This document shows, piece by piece, positions 40,070 to 49,214 of a DNA stretch of 64,000 nucleotides. Below the pieces are notes generated by a model. It was given only the letters and a program-made list of their open reading frames with translations, was not told the DNA's origin and made no database searches. The stretch is from Pseudomonas sp. St316. GTDB lineage: Bacteria; Pseudomonadota; Gammaproteobacteria; Pseudomonadales; Pseudomonadaceae. The stretch covers positions 1,116,001 to 1,180,000 of the forward strand of contig NZ_AP021901.1 in NCBI RefSeq assembly GCF_018325905.1. Direction: 5' to 3'. The position numbers were made by a program, and so were the translations under genes. Positions within the stretch are counted from its first letter, which is position 1. Every line of letters starts with the position of its first letter.

Positions 40070-40972
40070 TCAACGACCCTGTGCGGTGACGGCCTTGGCT
40101 GCTGTGATCAGGCACTTAGTCAATTCGGGCGACGAGAACTTGGTGAGTACCCCGTTTGCGCCGGCCAGTCGCGCTTTCTCACTGTTCATGGCGCTGTCGA
40201 GCGAAGTGTGCAACAGCACGTAGAGGTGAGCGAAGTCCGGCGTTTCCCGCAGAGTCCGGGTGAGGGCGTAGCCGTCCATTTCCGACATTTCGATATCGGA
40301 AACGATCAGGTTGATCTCTTGCGCGGTGCCCTGCAGCTCCAGCAGGCAATCGATGGCTTCCTTGGCACTGCGGGCGGTATGGCATTGCAGGCCCAGGTTG
40401 CGCAGGGTGTGCACCGATTGTTGCAGTGCGACCTGGCTGTCATCGACCACCAGGATCCGGGCGTTGCCCAGGACCTCGGCGTCTTCCATGCTCAGTTCGG
40501 TCGGCGCGGTTTCGATCTGCGCCGGTGCGATGCCATGGATGACCTTTTCGATGTCCAGTACCTGCACCAGCGTGCCGTCCACCGAGGTCACGCCGGTGAT
40601 GAACGAACGCACGCCGCCGGAGCCGTAGGGCGGTGGTTTGATGTCGGTGGTCAGGCAATGCACGATCTTGCTCACCGCCTGCACATGCAAACCCTGCTTG
40701 GAGCGGCTGACGTCAGTGACGATCAGGCAGCCACCATCCGGGTCTTCCAGCGGCCGCTCGCCAATGGCGCGGCTCAGGTCGATCACCGACAACGATGTCC
40801 CGCGCAGGGTGGCGATGCCTTTGACGTGCGGATGCGCCTCCGGCAGCTTGGTCAATGGTGGGCAGGGAATGATTTCGCTGACCTTGAGCAGGTTGATTGC
40901 CATCAGCTTGCCGCTGCGCAAGGTAAACAGCAGAAGCGAAAGTGAATCTGCGCGGGCTTTGTTGGAAGACAT
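40070..40972 (-). CDS. cheV: Chemotaxis coupling protein CheV
   Basis: A 300-residue protein with an N-terminal CheW-like coupling domain (LLLFTLRSGKLMAINLLKVSEII; later SFITGVTSVDGTLVQVLDIEKV) and a C-terminal response-regulator receiver (ILVVDDSQVALQQSV; phosphoacceptor Asp in INLIVSDIEMSEMDGYAL; conserved Lys in VLTKFSSPELT). CheV couples receptors to CheA and adapts by phosphorylation. It is solitary, without other che genes nearby, as is common for extra CheV copies in Pseudomonas. Confidence 0.93.
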   Translation of the reverse strand: MSSNKARADSLSLLLFTLRSGKLMAINLLKVSEIIPCPPLTKLPEAHPHVKGIATLRGTSLSVIDLSRAIGERPLEDPDGGCLIVTDVSRSKQGLHVQAVSKIVHCLTTDIKPPPYGSGGVRSFITGVTSVDGTLVQVLDIEKVIHGIAPAQIETAPTELSMEDAEVLGNARILVVDDSQVALQQSVHTLRNLGLQCHTARSAKEAIDCLLELQGTAQEINLIVSDIEMSEMDGYALTRTLRETPDFAHLYVLLHTSLDSAMNSEKARLAGANGVLTKFSSPELTKCLITAAKAVTAQGR

Positions 40973-41116
40973 AAAAACCTTCTGTGGAAAAAGGTGGGGC
41001 GAGCATACCGATCGCCAGAACAGCTTGTGATATTGGGTTATCGACTTGTTGGGGACAGGCTTTAGGGCGAAAGCTGTCGACAGTCAATTTCGAGTAGGCG
41101 GCCTGCGGATACTCAC

Positions 41117-41168
41117 CTTGTGGCGAGGGGATTTATCTGTGGCGAGGGGATGAATCTCCTCGCCACAA
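41117..41168. repeat. REP-like inverted repeat
   Basis: cttgtggcgaggggatttat, a second copy ctgtggcgagggga, and the facing cctcgccacaag form a compact repeat after the norR stop. Confidence 0.75.
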
Positions 41169-41193
41169 GAGCGGCCCGTGACAGAGAAATAGG

Positions 41194-42750
41194 TTACTTG
41201 AGCCCCAGCCGCCGGGCCATCCGTCCCAGGTTCGCCCGGTCCAGGCCCAGCTCCCGGGCGGCGCTGGCCCAGTTGTGCTGGTGACGCTCCAGGCAGGCGG
41301 CGATCAGCTGGCGCTGGAACTCGTCCACCGCTTCGCGCAAGTCCCCCGTCACCTGCGCCATGGTCGGTGCCGGGCTGGTGGACGAAGGTGTGGGGTTATC
41401 CACAGGGGCCTGGGGCAAATCCAGGTCCTGGGCACTGAGGCTGAGAATTTTCGGGCGCGTCGCGCACCGGCCCAAGGCCTTCAGGGCGCTACGCCCGATC
41501 AGGTGTTCCAGTTCGCGCACATTGCCCGGCCAGTCGTAGGCCAGCAGTGCAGCCTGGGCGTCGCTGGTCAGGCGCAGGCTGCCCAGGCCCATGCGCGAAC
41601 GGTTTTGCTCCAGGAAAAACCCGCTGAGCAGCAGTACGTCCCGTCCGCGATCACGCAGCGCCGGCACTTGCAACGGGTACACACTCAAGCGGTGGTAGAA
41701 GTCGGCCCGATAACGGCCGTTGCGCACTTCTTCGGCAAGGTCGCGATTGGTGGCCGCGATCAGGCGCACATCGACCCGGTGTTCCTTGTCCGAGCCCAGG
41801 CGTTGCAGTTGACCGCTTTGCAGCACGCGCAGCAATTTGGCCTGGACGGTCAGGGACAACTCACCCACTTCGTCGAGGAACAAGGTGCCGCCGTCGGCCA
41901 GTTCGAACTTGCCGCGCCGGTCGTTCGTGGCCCCGGTGAAGGCACCGCGTACATGGCCGAAGAGTTCACTTTCCACCAGCGTATCGGGCAGGGCGGCGCA
42001 ATTGAGGCTGATGAGTGGCTGCTCGGCGCGTTTCGACGCGGCATGGATGGCCTGGGCGACCAATTCCTTGCCCACGCCGGTTTCGCCGGTGATCAATACC
42101 GTCAGGTCGCTGCTGCCCACCAGCGTGATCTCTTCCACCAGGCGCTTATGGACCTTGCTCTGGCCGACCATGTCGCGAGGTTGCTGGCCGCTGGCCTGGC
42201 GATAGACCTCGGCGCGGCGGTGCTCGTCTTCGGCCTTCAGGGCCAGGCGCTCGATGCGCTCGGCGGCGCTGACCGTGGCGGCGGCGAGGCTGGCGAAGGC
42301 TTGCAGGGCACTCAGGTCAATGGGCTCGAAGCGCTCCGGGTCCAGTGAATCCAGGGTCAGCAGGCCCCAGGGCCGTTCGTCGACGAACAGCGGGCAGCCC
42401 ATGCAGTCATGAACCTCCAGATGTTCGGCGAGCCCCTCGACCAGTCCGTCGTACGGATCGGGTAGGCCGCTGTCGGCGGCGAAGCGGGTGGGCTGCGAGT
42501 TGGCCAGCAGTGTTTCGAAGCGCGGGTGTTCGCTGACCCGGAATCTGCGGCCCAGTGTATCGGTGCTCAAGCCATCCACGGCGAGCGGCACCAGGCAGTC
42601 GCCGTCCAGGCGCAACAACGCCGCCGCATCGCAGGGCAGCAGCGTTCGCAAGGTGCCGAGCAGGCGACGATAACGTTCGCCTTCAGGCAGTTCGCGGGAC
42701 AGGTCGGCCACCAGTGGCAGCAGGGAGGTCAGCAGGGCGGTTGCGGTCAT
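41194..42750 (-). CDS. norR: NO-responsive sigma-54 activator NorR (FhpR type)
   Basis: A 518-residue bacterial enhancer-binding protein. The N-terminal GAF domain (about 20-170, LPCDAAALLRLDGDCLVPLAVDGLS) senses NO through a mononuclear iron. The AAA+ domain has Walker A TGETGVGKE, the sigma-54 contact loop GAFTGA (in HVRGAFTGATNDRRG), Walker B FLDEVGELS and the R-finger region DVRLIAATNRDL. The C-terminal HTH is HQHNWASAARELGLDRANLGRMARRLGLK. It is divergent from the flavohaemoprotein gene, the fhpR-fhp arrangement of P. aeruginosa. Three GT-N7-AC sites at its start control the target promoter. Confidence 0.95.
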   Translation of the reverse strand: MTATALLTSLLPLVADLSRELPEGERYRRLLGTLRTLLPCDAAALLRLDGDCLVPLAVDGLSTDTLGRRFRVSEHPRFETLLANSQPTRFAADSGLPDPYDGLVEGLAEHLEVHDCMGCPLFVDERPWGLLTLDSLDPERFEPIDLSALQAFASLAAATVSAAERIERLALKAEDEHRRAEVYRQASGQQPRDMVGQSKVHKRLVEEITLVGSSDLTVLITGETGVGKELVAQAIHAASKRAEQPLISLNCAALPDTLVESELFGHVRGAFTGATNDRRGKFELADGGTLFLDEVGELSLTVQAKLLRVLQSGQLQRLGSDKEHRVDVRLIAATNRDLAEEVRNGRYRADFYHRLSVYPLQVPALRDRGRDVLLLSGFFLEQNRSRMGLGSLRLTSDAQAALLAYDWPGNVRELEHLIGRSALKALGRCATRPKILSLSAQDLDLPQAPVDNPTPSSTSPAPTMAQVTGDLREAVDEFQRQLIAACLERHQHNWASAARELGLDRANLGRMARRLGLK

Positions 42751-42801
42751 AATGACTCCATGTAGTCGTAACGACTATAAGGTGCGCCGTGTCGATATGA
42801 C
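42746..42801. promoter_or_regulatory. Three NorR binding sites (GT-N7-AC)
   Basis: GTCATAATGAC at 42746-42756 (overlapping the norR start), GTCGTAACGAC at 42765-42775 (inside the 15-base palindrome TAGTCGTAACGACTA) and GTCGATATGAC at 42791-42801. E. coli NorR binds three sites with this core upstream of norVW, so cooperative binding to all three is expected here. Confidence 0.85.
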
Positions 42802-42842
42802 TACATTGTTTTTAACTGTCTGATATTTAAGTAAAAAATTTA

Positions 42843-42857
42843 TGGCATGGAAACTGA
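42843..42857 (+). promoter_or_regulatory. Sigma-54 promoter of the flavohaemoprotein gene
   Basis: TGGCATGGAAACTGA resembles the -24/-12 TGGCA-N6-CTG of the E. coli norV promoter and lies 42-56 bases downstream of the nearest NorR site and 46 bases before the flavohaemoprotein ATG, a normal distance for enhancer-driven transcription. Confidence 0.7.
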
Positions 42858-42902
42858 TAAGGCTTGCCTAACTGTTATCGGTCATACGCCAGGAGTCACC
42901 CT

Positions 42903-44084
42903 ATGCTCAGTCGAGAAGAACGCGCCATTATTCGCTCCACCGTTCCGTTGCTTGAAAGTGGTGGTGAGGCGCTGATCACTCACTTCTATCGCATGATGCT
43001 GTCCGAATACCCGCAGGTGCGCCCATTGTTCAACCAGGCTCACCAGGCCAGTGGCGATCAACCGCGGGCCTTGGCCAACGGAGTGTTGATGTATGCGCGG
43101 CACATTGACCAGCTCGATCAATTGGGCGACCTGGTGGCGAAGATCGTCAACAAGCACGTTGCCCTGCAGATCCTGCCGGAACATTACCCGATTGTCGGTT
43201 CGTGCCTGCTGCGAGCAATCGCCGAAGTGCTGGGCGCAGAGATCGCCACGCCCGAAGTGATTGCGGCGTGGGGCGCCGCCTACAACCAGTTGGCCGATAT
43301 CCTGATCGGCGCCGAAGCCGGCATGTACGAGAAGAAGGCCGAGGCGCCGGGCGGCTGGCGCGGCGAGCGTGAATTCATCTTGACGGCCAAGGTCCAGGAA
43401 AGCTCGGAGATCACCTCGTTCTACTTTGAACCTGCCGACAAGGGCCCGATCCTGTTGGCCGAGCCGGGCCAGTACATCGGCATGAAGCTCATGCTCGATG
43501 GCGAGGAAGTGCGCCGCAACTATTCACTGTCAGCCCTGGCGGACAATGGTCAATACCGTATCAGCGTCAAGCGCGAGCCGGGCGGACGGGTGTCCAATCA
43601 CCTGCATCATCATTTCGACGTCGGCAGCCGCATCCAGTTGTTCCCGCCGTCCGGGGATTTCTACCTGACTGCCAGCGACAAACCGCTGGTGCTGATCAGT
43701 GGCGGCGTCGGCATCACCCCGACCCTGGCCATGTTGCAGGCGGCGCTGCAAACCGAGCGGCCGGTGCATTTCATTCATTGCGCGCGCAACGGCCGTGCCC
43801 ATGCCTTCCGCGACTGGATCGACGACCTGGCCAAGCGGCATCCGCAGCTCAAGCGCTTCTACTGCTACGACGAAGACGACGGCTTGAGCCCGGCGGCCGA
43901 CAAGGTTGGGCTGTTGAGCCAGGAGCAACTGGCGCAATGGTTGCCGCAGCAACGTGACGTGGACGCCTATTTCCTCGGGCCGAAGGGCTTCATGGGCGCC
44001 GTCAAGAGCCACCTCAAGGCCTTGGGCGTGCCGGAGCAGCAGAGCCGTTACGAGTTCTTCGGCCCGGCGGCGGCGCTGGAATAA
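42903..44084 (+). CDS. hmp: Flavohaemoprotein (NO dioxygenase)
   Basis: Converts NO to nitrate with O2 and NAD(P)H. The 393-residue protein has an N-terminal globin (haem proximal His in NKHVALQILPEHYPIVG), an FAD domain (RRNYSLSALADNGQYRISVKREPGGRVSNHLH) and an NAD domain (LVLISGGVGITPTLAML; FLGPKGFMGAVKSHL). The start ATG at 42903 follows AGGAGTCACC. It is divergent from norR and regulated through sigma-54; homologue of P. aeruginosa fhp. Confidence 0.95.
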   Translation: MLSREERAIIRSTVPLLESGGEALITHFYRMMLSEYPQVRPLFNQAHQASGDQPRALANGVLMYARHIDQLDQLGDLVAKIVNKHVALQILPEHYPIVGSCLLRAIAEVLGAEIATPEVIAAWGAAYNQLADILIGAEAGMYEKKAEAPGGWRGEREFILTAKVQESSEITSFYFEPADKGPILLAEPGQYIGMKLMLDGEEVRRNYSLSALADNGQYRISVKREPGGRVSNHLHHHFDVGSRIQLFPPSGDFYLTASDKPLVLISGGVGITPTLAMLQAALQTERPVHFIHCARNGRAHAFRDWIDDLAKRHPQLKRFYCYDEDDGLSPAADKVGLLSQEQLAQWLPQQRDVDAYFLGPKGFMGAVKSHLKALGVPEQQSRYEFFGPAAALE

Positions 44085-44105
44085 GGTCGCGGTAAACCGG
44101 GAGAC

Positions 44106-44760
44106 CGTCATCGCGAGCAAGCTCGCTCCCACAAGGGGATTTGCGCTGGACACGACTCCTGTGAACATCGCAAAAAACTGTGGGAGCGAGCTTGCTCGCG
44201 ATGGCATCGGTACGTGCAACATCGATGCAAGCTGACCCACCGCTTTCGCGAGCAAGCCCGCTCCTCCCACAAGGGGATTTGCGCTGGACACGACTCCTGT
44301 GAACATCGCAAAAAAACTGTGGGGCGAGCTTGCTCGCGATGGCATCGGTACATGCAACATCGATGCAAGCTGACCCACCGCTTTCGCGAGCAAGCCCGCT
44401 CCTCCCACAAGGGGATTTGCGCTGGACACGACTCCTGTGAACATCGCAAAAACTGTGGGAGCGAGCTTGCTCGCGATGGCATCGGTACATGCAACATCGA
44501 TGCAAGCTGACCCACCGCTTTCGCGAGCAAGCCCGCTCCTCCCACAAGGGGATTTGCGCTGGACACGACTCCTGTGAACATCGCAAAAAAACTGGGGCGA
44601 GCTTGCTCGCGATGGCATCGGTACATTCAACATCGATGCAAGCTGACCCACCGCTTTCGTGAGCAAGCCCGTTCCTACCCTGGATCTGTGTGGGTGACAA
44701 AATCCGCGTCCGCCACAAATCCCCTGTGGGAGCGAGCCTGCTCGCGATGGCGGCGGCAGG
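44106..44760. repeat. Tandem array of 138-bp units each containing a REP inverted pair
   Basis: Four near-identical units of 138, 138, 137 and about 135 bases start at 44133, 44271, 44409 and 44546 with aaggggatttgcgctggac. Each contains gacacgactcctgtgaacatcgc, a REP copy (tgtgggagcgagcttgctcgcgatgg), cggtacatgcaacatcgatgcaagctg and the facing copy (gcgagcaagcccgctcctccc). The last unit degrades; a REP pair member precedes the array (44109) and another follows (44725). Differences are mostly single bases and indels in the A run, implying recent expansion by slippage or unequal exchange. It fills most of the 859-base gap between hmp and dsbB. Confidence 0.93.
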
Positions 44761-44943
44761 TCCATCCTGGGTCCAACTGGCCAGAATTAATCCGCACTTA
44801 ACCTTCTTGCTGTCTATTCCCTTCCAATGTCGACGCCCGCTGCTCGTTCACTGTCATGGTCTGCGTGTAGACTTCGGGCATCCGACCGCGCGCCCGAGTG
44901 TTGCCGTGTTGCGCGTCGATCCATGCAGACAAAGGGAAACGCA

Positions 44944-45453
44944 ATGAGTGAGGAAATGATGCGCTTAGGCCGTGAGCGGCGCTATCTGGCGCTGCTGGGG
45001 CTGATCTGCCTGGCGCTGATCGGCGGTGCGCTGTATATGCAGGTGGCGCTCGGTGAGGCGCCGTGCCCGCTGTGTATCTTGCAACGCTATGCGCTGTTGC
45101 TGATCGCGATCTTCGCCTTCATCGGTGCTGCCATGCGCACCCGCCGCAGCCTGACAATCTTCGAAGGCCTGGTGGTGCTCAGCGCCCTGGCCGGTGCCGG
45201 TGTGGCAGGGCATCACGTGTACACCCAGTTCTTCCCCGCGGTCAGTTGTGGCATCGACGTGTTGCAACCGATTGTCGATGACCTGCCGCTGGCGAAGATT
45301 TTCCCACTGGGCTTTCAGGTCGATGGCTTTTGCTCCACCCCCTACCCACCGATCCTGGGTCTGTCCCTGGCCCAGTGGGCACTGGTGGCCTTCGTGTTGA
45401 CCGTGGTGCTGGTGCCGTTGCTGGTGTCGCGTAACCGTAAACAGAATCGCTGA
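44944..45453 (+). CDS. dsbB: Disulfide bond formation protein DsbB
   Basis: A 169-residue inner membrane protein with four membrane segments that reoxidises DsbA and passes electrons to quinone. The periplasmic CXXC is CPLC (in EAPCPLCILQRYALLL) and the second pair is Cys in SCGIDVLQP and in DGFCSTPYPP. The start ATG 44944 follows gggaaacgc. It precedes the cytochrome bo3 operon; a terminator follows. Confidence 0.93.
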   Translation: MSEEMMRLGRERRYLALLGLICLALIGGALYMQVALGEAPCPLCILQRYALLLIAIFAFIGAAMRTRRSLTIFEGLVVLSALAGAGVAGHHVYTQFFPAVSCGIDVLQPIVDDLPLAKIFPLGFQVDGFCSTPYPPILGLSLAQWALVAFVLTVVLVPLLVSRNRKQNR

Positions 45454-45465
45454 AACACCCCAATG

Positions 45466-45504
45466 AAACGCCCCGGTTTCTCTCCTGGAGAGCCGGGGCG
45501 TTTT
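45466..45504 (+). terminator. Terminator of dsbB
   Basis: AAACGCCCCGG, a long loop and CCGGGGCGTTTTGCGTTT form a GC-rich stem with a T run. Confidence 0.85.
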
Positions 45505-45633
45505 GCGTTTCACTCTCGAGCGGGGTCGTCCTTGATTCGGGGCAAGAATGGCCTGCGACAATGTGCGACATGTTGTCACATATCTTGAGGCGCTCGGCCT
45601 TTGCGAGGGCGATTAAGCGTTTCTTCCTGTAAT

Positions 45634-45685
45634 AAAAAAACGCCTGCTTTGGCACGGGACGCATCAATGGCAGCAGGCATTTTTA
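45634..45685. terminator. Second hairpin with T runs on both strands
   Basis: aaaaaaacgcctgct, a 23-base loop, agcaggcattttt. The stem is only 7-8 bases but has T runs on both strands, so it could end transcripts in either direction. Confidence 0.5.
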
Positions 45686-46229
45686 ACAGCGAAGCGTCAG
45701 TTGCTCAAAGCCCCGAAAACTGGGCGCTTGCCAGGCAAAAAACCTCTTGGCGATTCTCCCGAGCTGTCTAAATCGGGCGTAGTAGACCTACGTTTTTTGG
45801 GGTTCTTGTTGAGAATTAATTTCGATAACATGCTTGCCCGTTGCAGTATCGGCAAGAGATTGTTGCTGGATCGGATAAAAATTATTTCGGGATGAGACAT
45901 GGTCTACAGCGCGTCAGCTCACTACAATCGCCCGCACCGATTTTCCGACCCGGCTCAAGCTTGAGCATGAGAGTGGTCGAAGGGCGCCAGCGCCCCATGC
46001 GACCCCAGGTGTCGGTGCCTCCAACTATCCGCACCAAATGGAATTGGGCTTGAACTAGGCCTTTGACCAACGAATAAGAACTCACTGCTGGCCCAGGATG
46101 TGTCGAACAGCCGCTGACGTTCGACGGGCAGCCCTTATTCAATCCAAGAAAAATGCCAACCCTTGGCAGGGTGAAGTGTTGGCGATCAAAACCCAACTGC
46201 ATTGCGCAAGCTGCTTTAGAGGTCGTGAG

Positions 46230-47177
46230 ATGAGTAAAAACAGGTACCCCCGATTACTAGGCTTGCTGCCGCTGCTCGGCACGTTGCTGCTGGGAGGCTG
46301 CAACATGACCCTGCTCGATCCCAAGGGCCAGGTCGGCCTGGATGAACGAAACCTGATCATCACCGCTACGCTGCTGATGTTGCTGGTCGTTGTGCCGGTC
46401 ATCGTCATGACCTTCCTGTTCGCCTGGAAGTACCGCGCAACCAATACCAAGGCCACCTACACGCCGAAATGGTCGCACTCGACCAAGATCGAAGTGGCGG
46501 TGTGGACCATTCCGGTGTTGATCATCATTGCCCTGGGTTATGTCACCTACAAGTCGACCCACGCCCTGGACCCGTATCGTCCGCTGGAATCCGACGTCAA
46601 GCCGATCACCATTGAAGTCGTCGCGCTGGACTGGAAGTGGATGTTCATCTATCCGGAGCAAGGCATCGCCACCGTCAACAAAATCGTGTTCCCGGCCCAC
46701 ACGCCGATCAACTTCAAGGTCACTTCCGACTCCGTGATGAACTCGTTCTTCATCCCGGGCCTGGGCGGCCAGATCTACGCGATGGCGGGCATGCAGACCA
46801 AGCTGCACCTGATCGCCAACCAGAACGCCGAACTCGACGGTATCTCCGCCAACTACAGCGGCGCGGGTTTTACCGGCATGAAGTTCAAAGCAATCGCCAC
46901 GACCCAGGAAGATTTCGACGCCTGGGTCAACGATGTGAAGAAGGCACCTAAACAGCTTGAAAAAGCTGAATACGAAGCCCTTTCCAAACCGAGCCAGAAC
47001 AACCCAGTCGAACTCTACTCGTCGGTTACGCCGAACCTGTTCCAGACCATCATCGACAAGTATGAAGGGATGAATCCGGGCAAGCCGATGCATCACGAGA
47101 AGAACGAGAAGGAACTGGCCCACAACATGGAAGGGATGGACATGAGTTCGCATTCAGCTGCCGGGGCAGAGGAGTAA
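46230..47177 (+). CDS. cyoA: Cytochrome bo3 ubiquinol oxidase subunit II, CyoA
   Basis: A 315-residue lipoprotein (lipobox LLLGGC, Cys24) with two membrane segments (LIITATLLMLLVVVPVIVMTFLFAWKY and KIEVAVWTIPVLIIIALGYVT) and a cupredoxin-like periplasmic domain that lacks the copper-A ligands, as in quinol oxidases (DSVMNSFFIPGLGGQIYAMAGM). The C-terminal tail is Met/His-rich (PMHHEKNEKELAHNMEGMDMSSHS), possibly metal-binding. The start at 46230 is supported by the lipoprotein signal; the longer frame upstream is not. First gene of cyoABCDE. Confidence 0.96.
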   Translation: MSKNRYPRLLGLLPLLGTLLLGGCNMTLLDPKGQVGLDERNLIITATLLMLLVVVPVIVMTFLFAWKYRATNTKATYTPKWSHSTKIEVAVWTIPVLIIIALGYVTYKSTHALDPYRPLESDVKPITIEVVALDWKWMFIYPEQGIATVNKIVFPAHTPINFKVTSDSVMNSFFIPGLGGQIYAMAGMQTKLHLIANQNAELDGISANYSGAGFTGMKFKAIATTQEDFDAWVNDVKKAPKQLEKAEYEALSKPSQNNPVELYSSVTPNLFQTIIDKYEGMNPGKPMHHEKNEKELAHNMEGMDMSSHSAAGAEE

Positions 47178-47180
47178 ACG

Positions 47181-49211
47181 ATGTTTGGTAAATTAAGTTG
47201 GGAAGCGATCCCGTTCCACGAGCCGATTGTCATGGTGACCCTCGCCATCATCGCACTCGGTGGCCTGGCGCTGTTCGCGGGGATCACCTACTTCAAGAAG
47301 TGGACCTACCTGTGGACCGAGTGGCTGACGTCGGTCGACCACAAGAAAATCGGCGTGATGTACATCGTCGTCGCCATGGTCATGCTGCTGCGTGGTTTTG
47401 CCGACGCCATCATGATGCGTACCCAGCTGGCCATGGCCACCGAGGGTTCGCCGGGCTACCTGCCGCCTGAACACTATGACCAGATCTTCACCGCCCACGG
47501 TGTGATCATGATCATCTTCATGGCGATGCCGTTCTTCACCGGCCTGATGAACCTTGCAGTGCCGCTGCAGATCGGCGCCCGCGACGTGGCCTTCCCGTTC
47601 CTGAACTCCTTGAGCTTCTGGCTGCTGGTATCGGGCGTTGTGTTGATCAACCTGTCCCTGGGCGTTGGCGAATTCGCCAAGACCGGTTGGGTTGCCTATC
47701 CGCCACTGTCGGGCCTGCAATACAGCCCGGGCGTGGGGATGGATTACTACATCTGGGCGCTACAGCTATCCGGGCTGGGTACGACGCTGACGGGGGTCAA
47801 CTTCCTCGCCACCGTGGTCAAGATGCGTACCCCGGGCATGAAGCTGATGGACATGCCGATCTTCACCTGGACCTGCACCTGGGCCAACGTCCTGATCGTC
47901 GCTTCCTTCCCGATCCTGACCGCTACCTTGGCCCTGCTGACGCTTGACCGCTACATGGATTTCCACATTTTCACCAATGAACTGGGTGGAAATCCGATGA
48001 TGTACGTGAACCTGTTCTGGGCCTGGGGTCACCCTGAGGTGTACATCCTGATCCTGCCGGCGTTCGGGATTTTCTCCGAAGTCATCTCGACCTTCTCCGG
48101 CAAGAAACTGTTCGGCCATCACTCGATGATCTACGCCTCGGGCGCGATTTCGGTGCTGGGCTTCATGGTTTGGCTGCACCACTTCTTCACCATGGGGTCG
48201 GGCGCTAGCGTCAACGCCTTCTTCGGCCTGGCGACGATGCTGATTTCGATCCCGACGGGGGTGAAGCTGTTCAACTGGCTGTTCACCATCTATCAGGGCC
48301 GCCTGCGTTTCACCAGCCACGTCATGTGGACCCTGGGCTTCATGGTGACCTTCGCCATCGGCGGCATGACCGGCGTATTGCTGGCCATCCCGGGTGCTGA
48401 CTTCGTGTTGCACAACAGCCTGTTCGTGATTGCGCACTTCCATAACGTGATCATCGGCGGCGCCGTATTCGGCTACATCGCAGGTTTTGCCTTCTACTTC
48501 CCGAAAGCGTTCGGCTTCAAGCTGCACGAAGGCTGGGGCAAGGCTGCGTTCTGGTTCTGGATCACCGGCTTCTTCGTCGCGTTCATGCCGCTCTATGTAC
48601 TGGGCTTCATGGGCATGACCCGCCGTCTGAACACCACCACCAACCCTGAGTGGGTGCCGTACCTGTACGTCGCCATGTTCGGTGCGGTGATGATCGCTGT
48701 GGGTATCGCCTGCCAGCTGATCCAGTTGTACGTCAGCGTGCGTGATCGCAACAAGCCAGAGAACATGTGCGAACACGGTGACCCGTGGAATGCCCATACC
48801 CTGGAATGGTCGACCTCTTCGCCACCGCCGTTCTACAACTTTGCCGTGCTGCCAAAAGCAGACGTCATCGACCCGTTCACCGAAGCCAAGGAAAACGGCA
48901 CCGCGTACCCGGCCCCGGCCAAGTACGAGCCGATCCACATGCCCAACAACACCGCTACCGGTGTGGTCATGGGCGCGCTGCTGACCGTGTTCGGTTTCGC
49001 GATGATCTGGCACATCTGGTGGTTGGCCATCGCCAGCCTGGTCGGCACCGTGGTGTATTTCGCTATCCATGCTGCCCGTGACGATCAGGGCTACATGGTG
49101 CCGGTGGATGTCATCGAGCGCATCGAAGCCGAGCAGCACAAACGTCTGGTAGCGGCCGGGAAAGTCCCTGCCACCGCCACCCGTGTTGAAACCTCGTTGG
49201 AACAGGCTTAA
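47181..49211 (+). CDS. cyoB: Cytochrome bo3 ubiquinol oxidase subunit I, CyoB
   Basis: The catalytic subunit (676 residues, about 15 membrane segments), binding haem b, haem o3 and CuB. Signatures are [19 protein letters not shown], the HH pair in [13 protein letters not shown] and the haem-ligand pair in [14 protein letters not shown]. It starts [18 protein letters not shown]. It follows cyoA by 3 bases and precedes cyoC by 3 bases. It pumps protons while reducing oxygen with ubiquinol. Confidence 0.97.
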   Translation: MFGKLSWEAIPFHEPIVMVTLAIIALGGLALFAGITYFKKWTYLWTEWLTSVDHKKIGVMYIVVAMVMLLRGFADAIMMRTQLAMATEGSPGYLPPEHYDQIFTAHGVIMIIFMAMPFFTGLMNLAVPLQIGARDVAFPFLNSLSFWLLVSGVVLINLSLGVGEFAKTGWVAYPPLSGLQYSPGVGMDYYIWALQLSGLGTTLTGVNFLATVVKMRTPGMKLMDMPIFTWTCTWANVLIVASFPILTATLALLTLDRYMDFHIFTNELGGNPMMYVNLFWAWGHPEVYILILPAFGIFSEVISTFSGKKLFGHHSMIYASGAISVLGFMVWLHHFFTMGSGASVNAFFGLATMLISIPTGVKLFNWLFTIYQGRLRFTSHVMWTLGFMVTFAIGGMTGVLLAIPGADFVLHNSLFVIAHFHNVIIGGAVFGYIAGFAFYFPKAFGFKLHEGWGKAAFWFWITGFFVAFMPLYVLGFMGMTRRLNTTTNPEWVPYLYVAMFGAVMIAVGIACQLIQLYVSVRDRNKPENMCEHGDPWNAHTLEWSTSSPPPFYNFAVLPKADVIDPFTEAKENGTAYPAPAKYEPIHMPNNTATGVVMGALLTVFGFAMIWHIWWLAIASLVGTVVYFAIHAARDDQGYMVPVDVIERIEAEQHKRLVAAGKVPATATRVETSLEQA

Positions 49212-49214
49212 ACC

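Larger units (their letters stand above)
45454..46229. other. 776-base gap between dsbB and cyoA with two terminators
   Basis: Contains the dsbB terminator (45466-45504), then a stretch of about 130 bases with a structured ttgcgagggcgattaagcg part, then a second terminator-like stem (GCCTGCT / AGCAGGC at 45641-45681 with T runs on both strands, 45634-45685), then the AT-rich approach to cyoA. Reading frames of about 65 codons on both strands at 45697-45900 show no family. A small RNA between the two terminators is possible. Confidence 0.45.

Noticed and set aside
44106..44760. CRISPR-like appearance of repeated units
   Set aside because: The units are contiguous, about 138 bases and internally palindromic REP pairs, without short direct repeats and unique spacers, and no cas gene is near.
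43530..44765. Open frames of up to 411 codons on the minus strand across hmp and the repeat array, with repeating protein motifs
   Set aside because: The repeats arise only because the 138-bp units are a multiple of three; frames on other strands behave alike and there is no start context or family.
45697..45900. Overlapping 65-codon frames on both strands upstream of cyoA
   Set aside because: Neither has a recognisable family, ribosome site or conserved composition; probably non-coding.
47766..49139. A 457-codon open frame antisense to cyoB
   Set aside because: Same reason; cyoB has the full set of haem-copper ligands and operon context.
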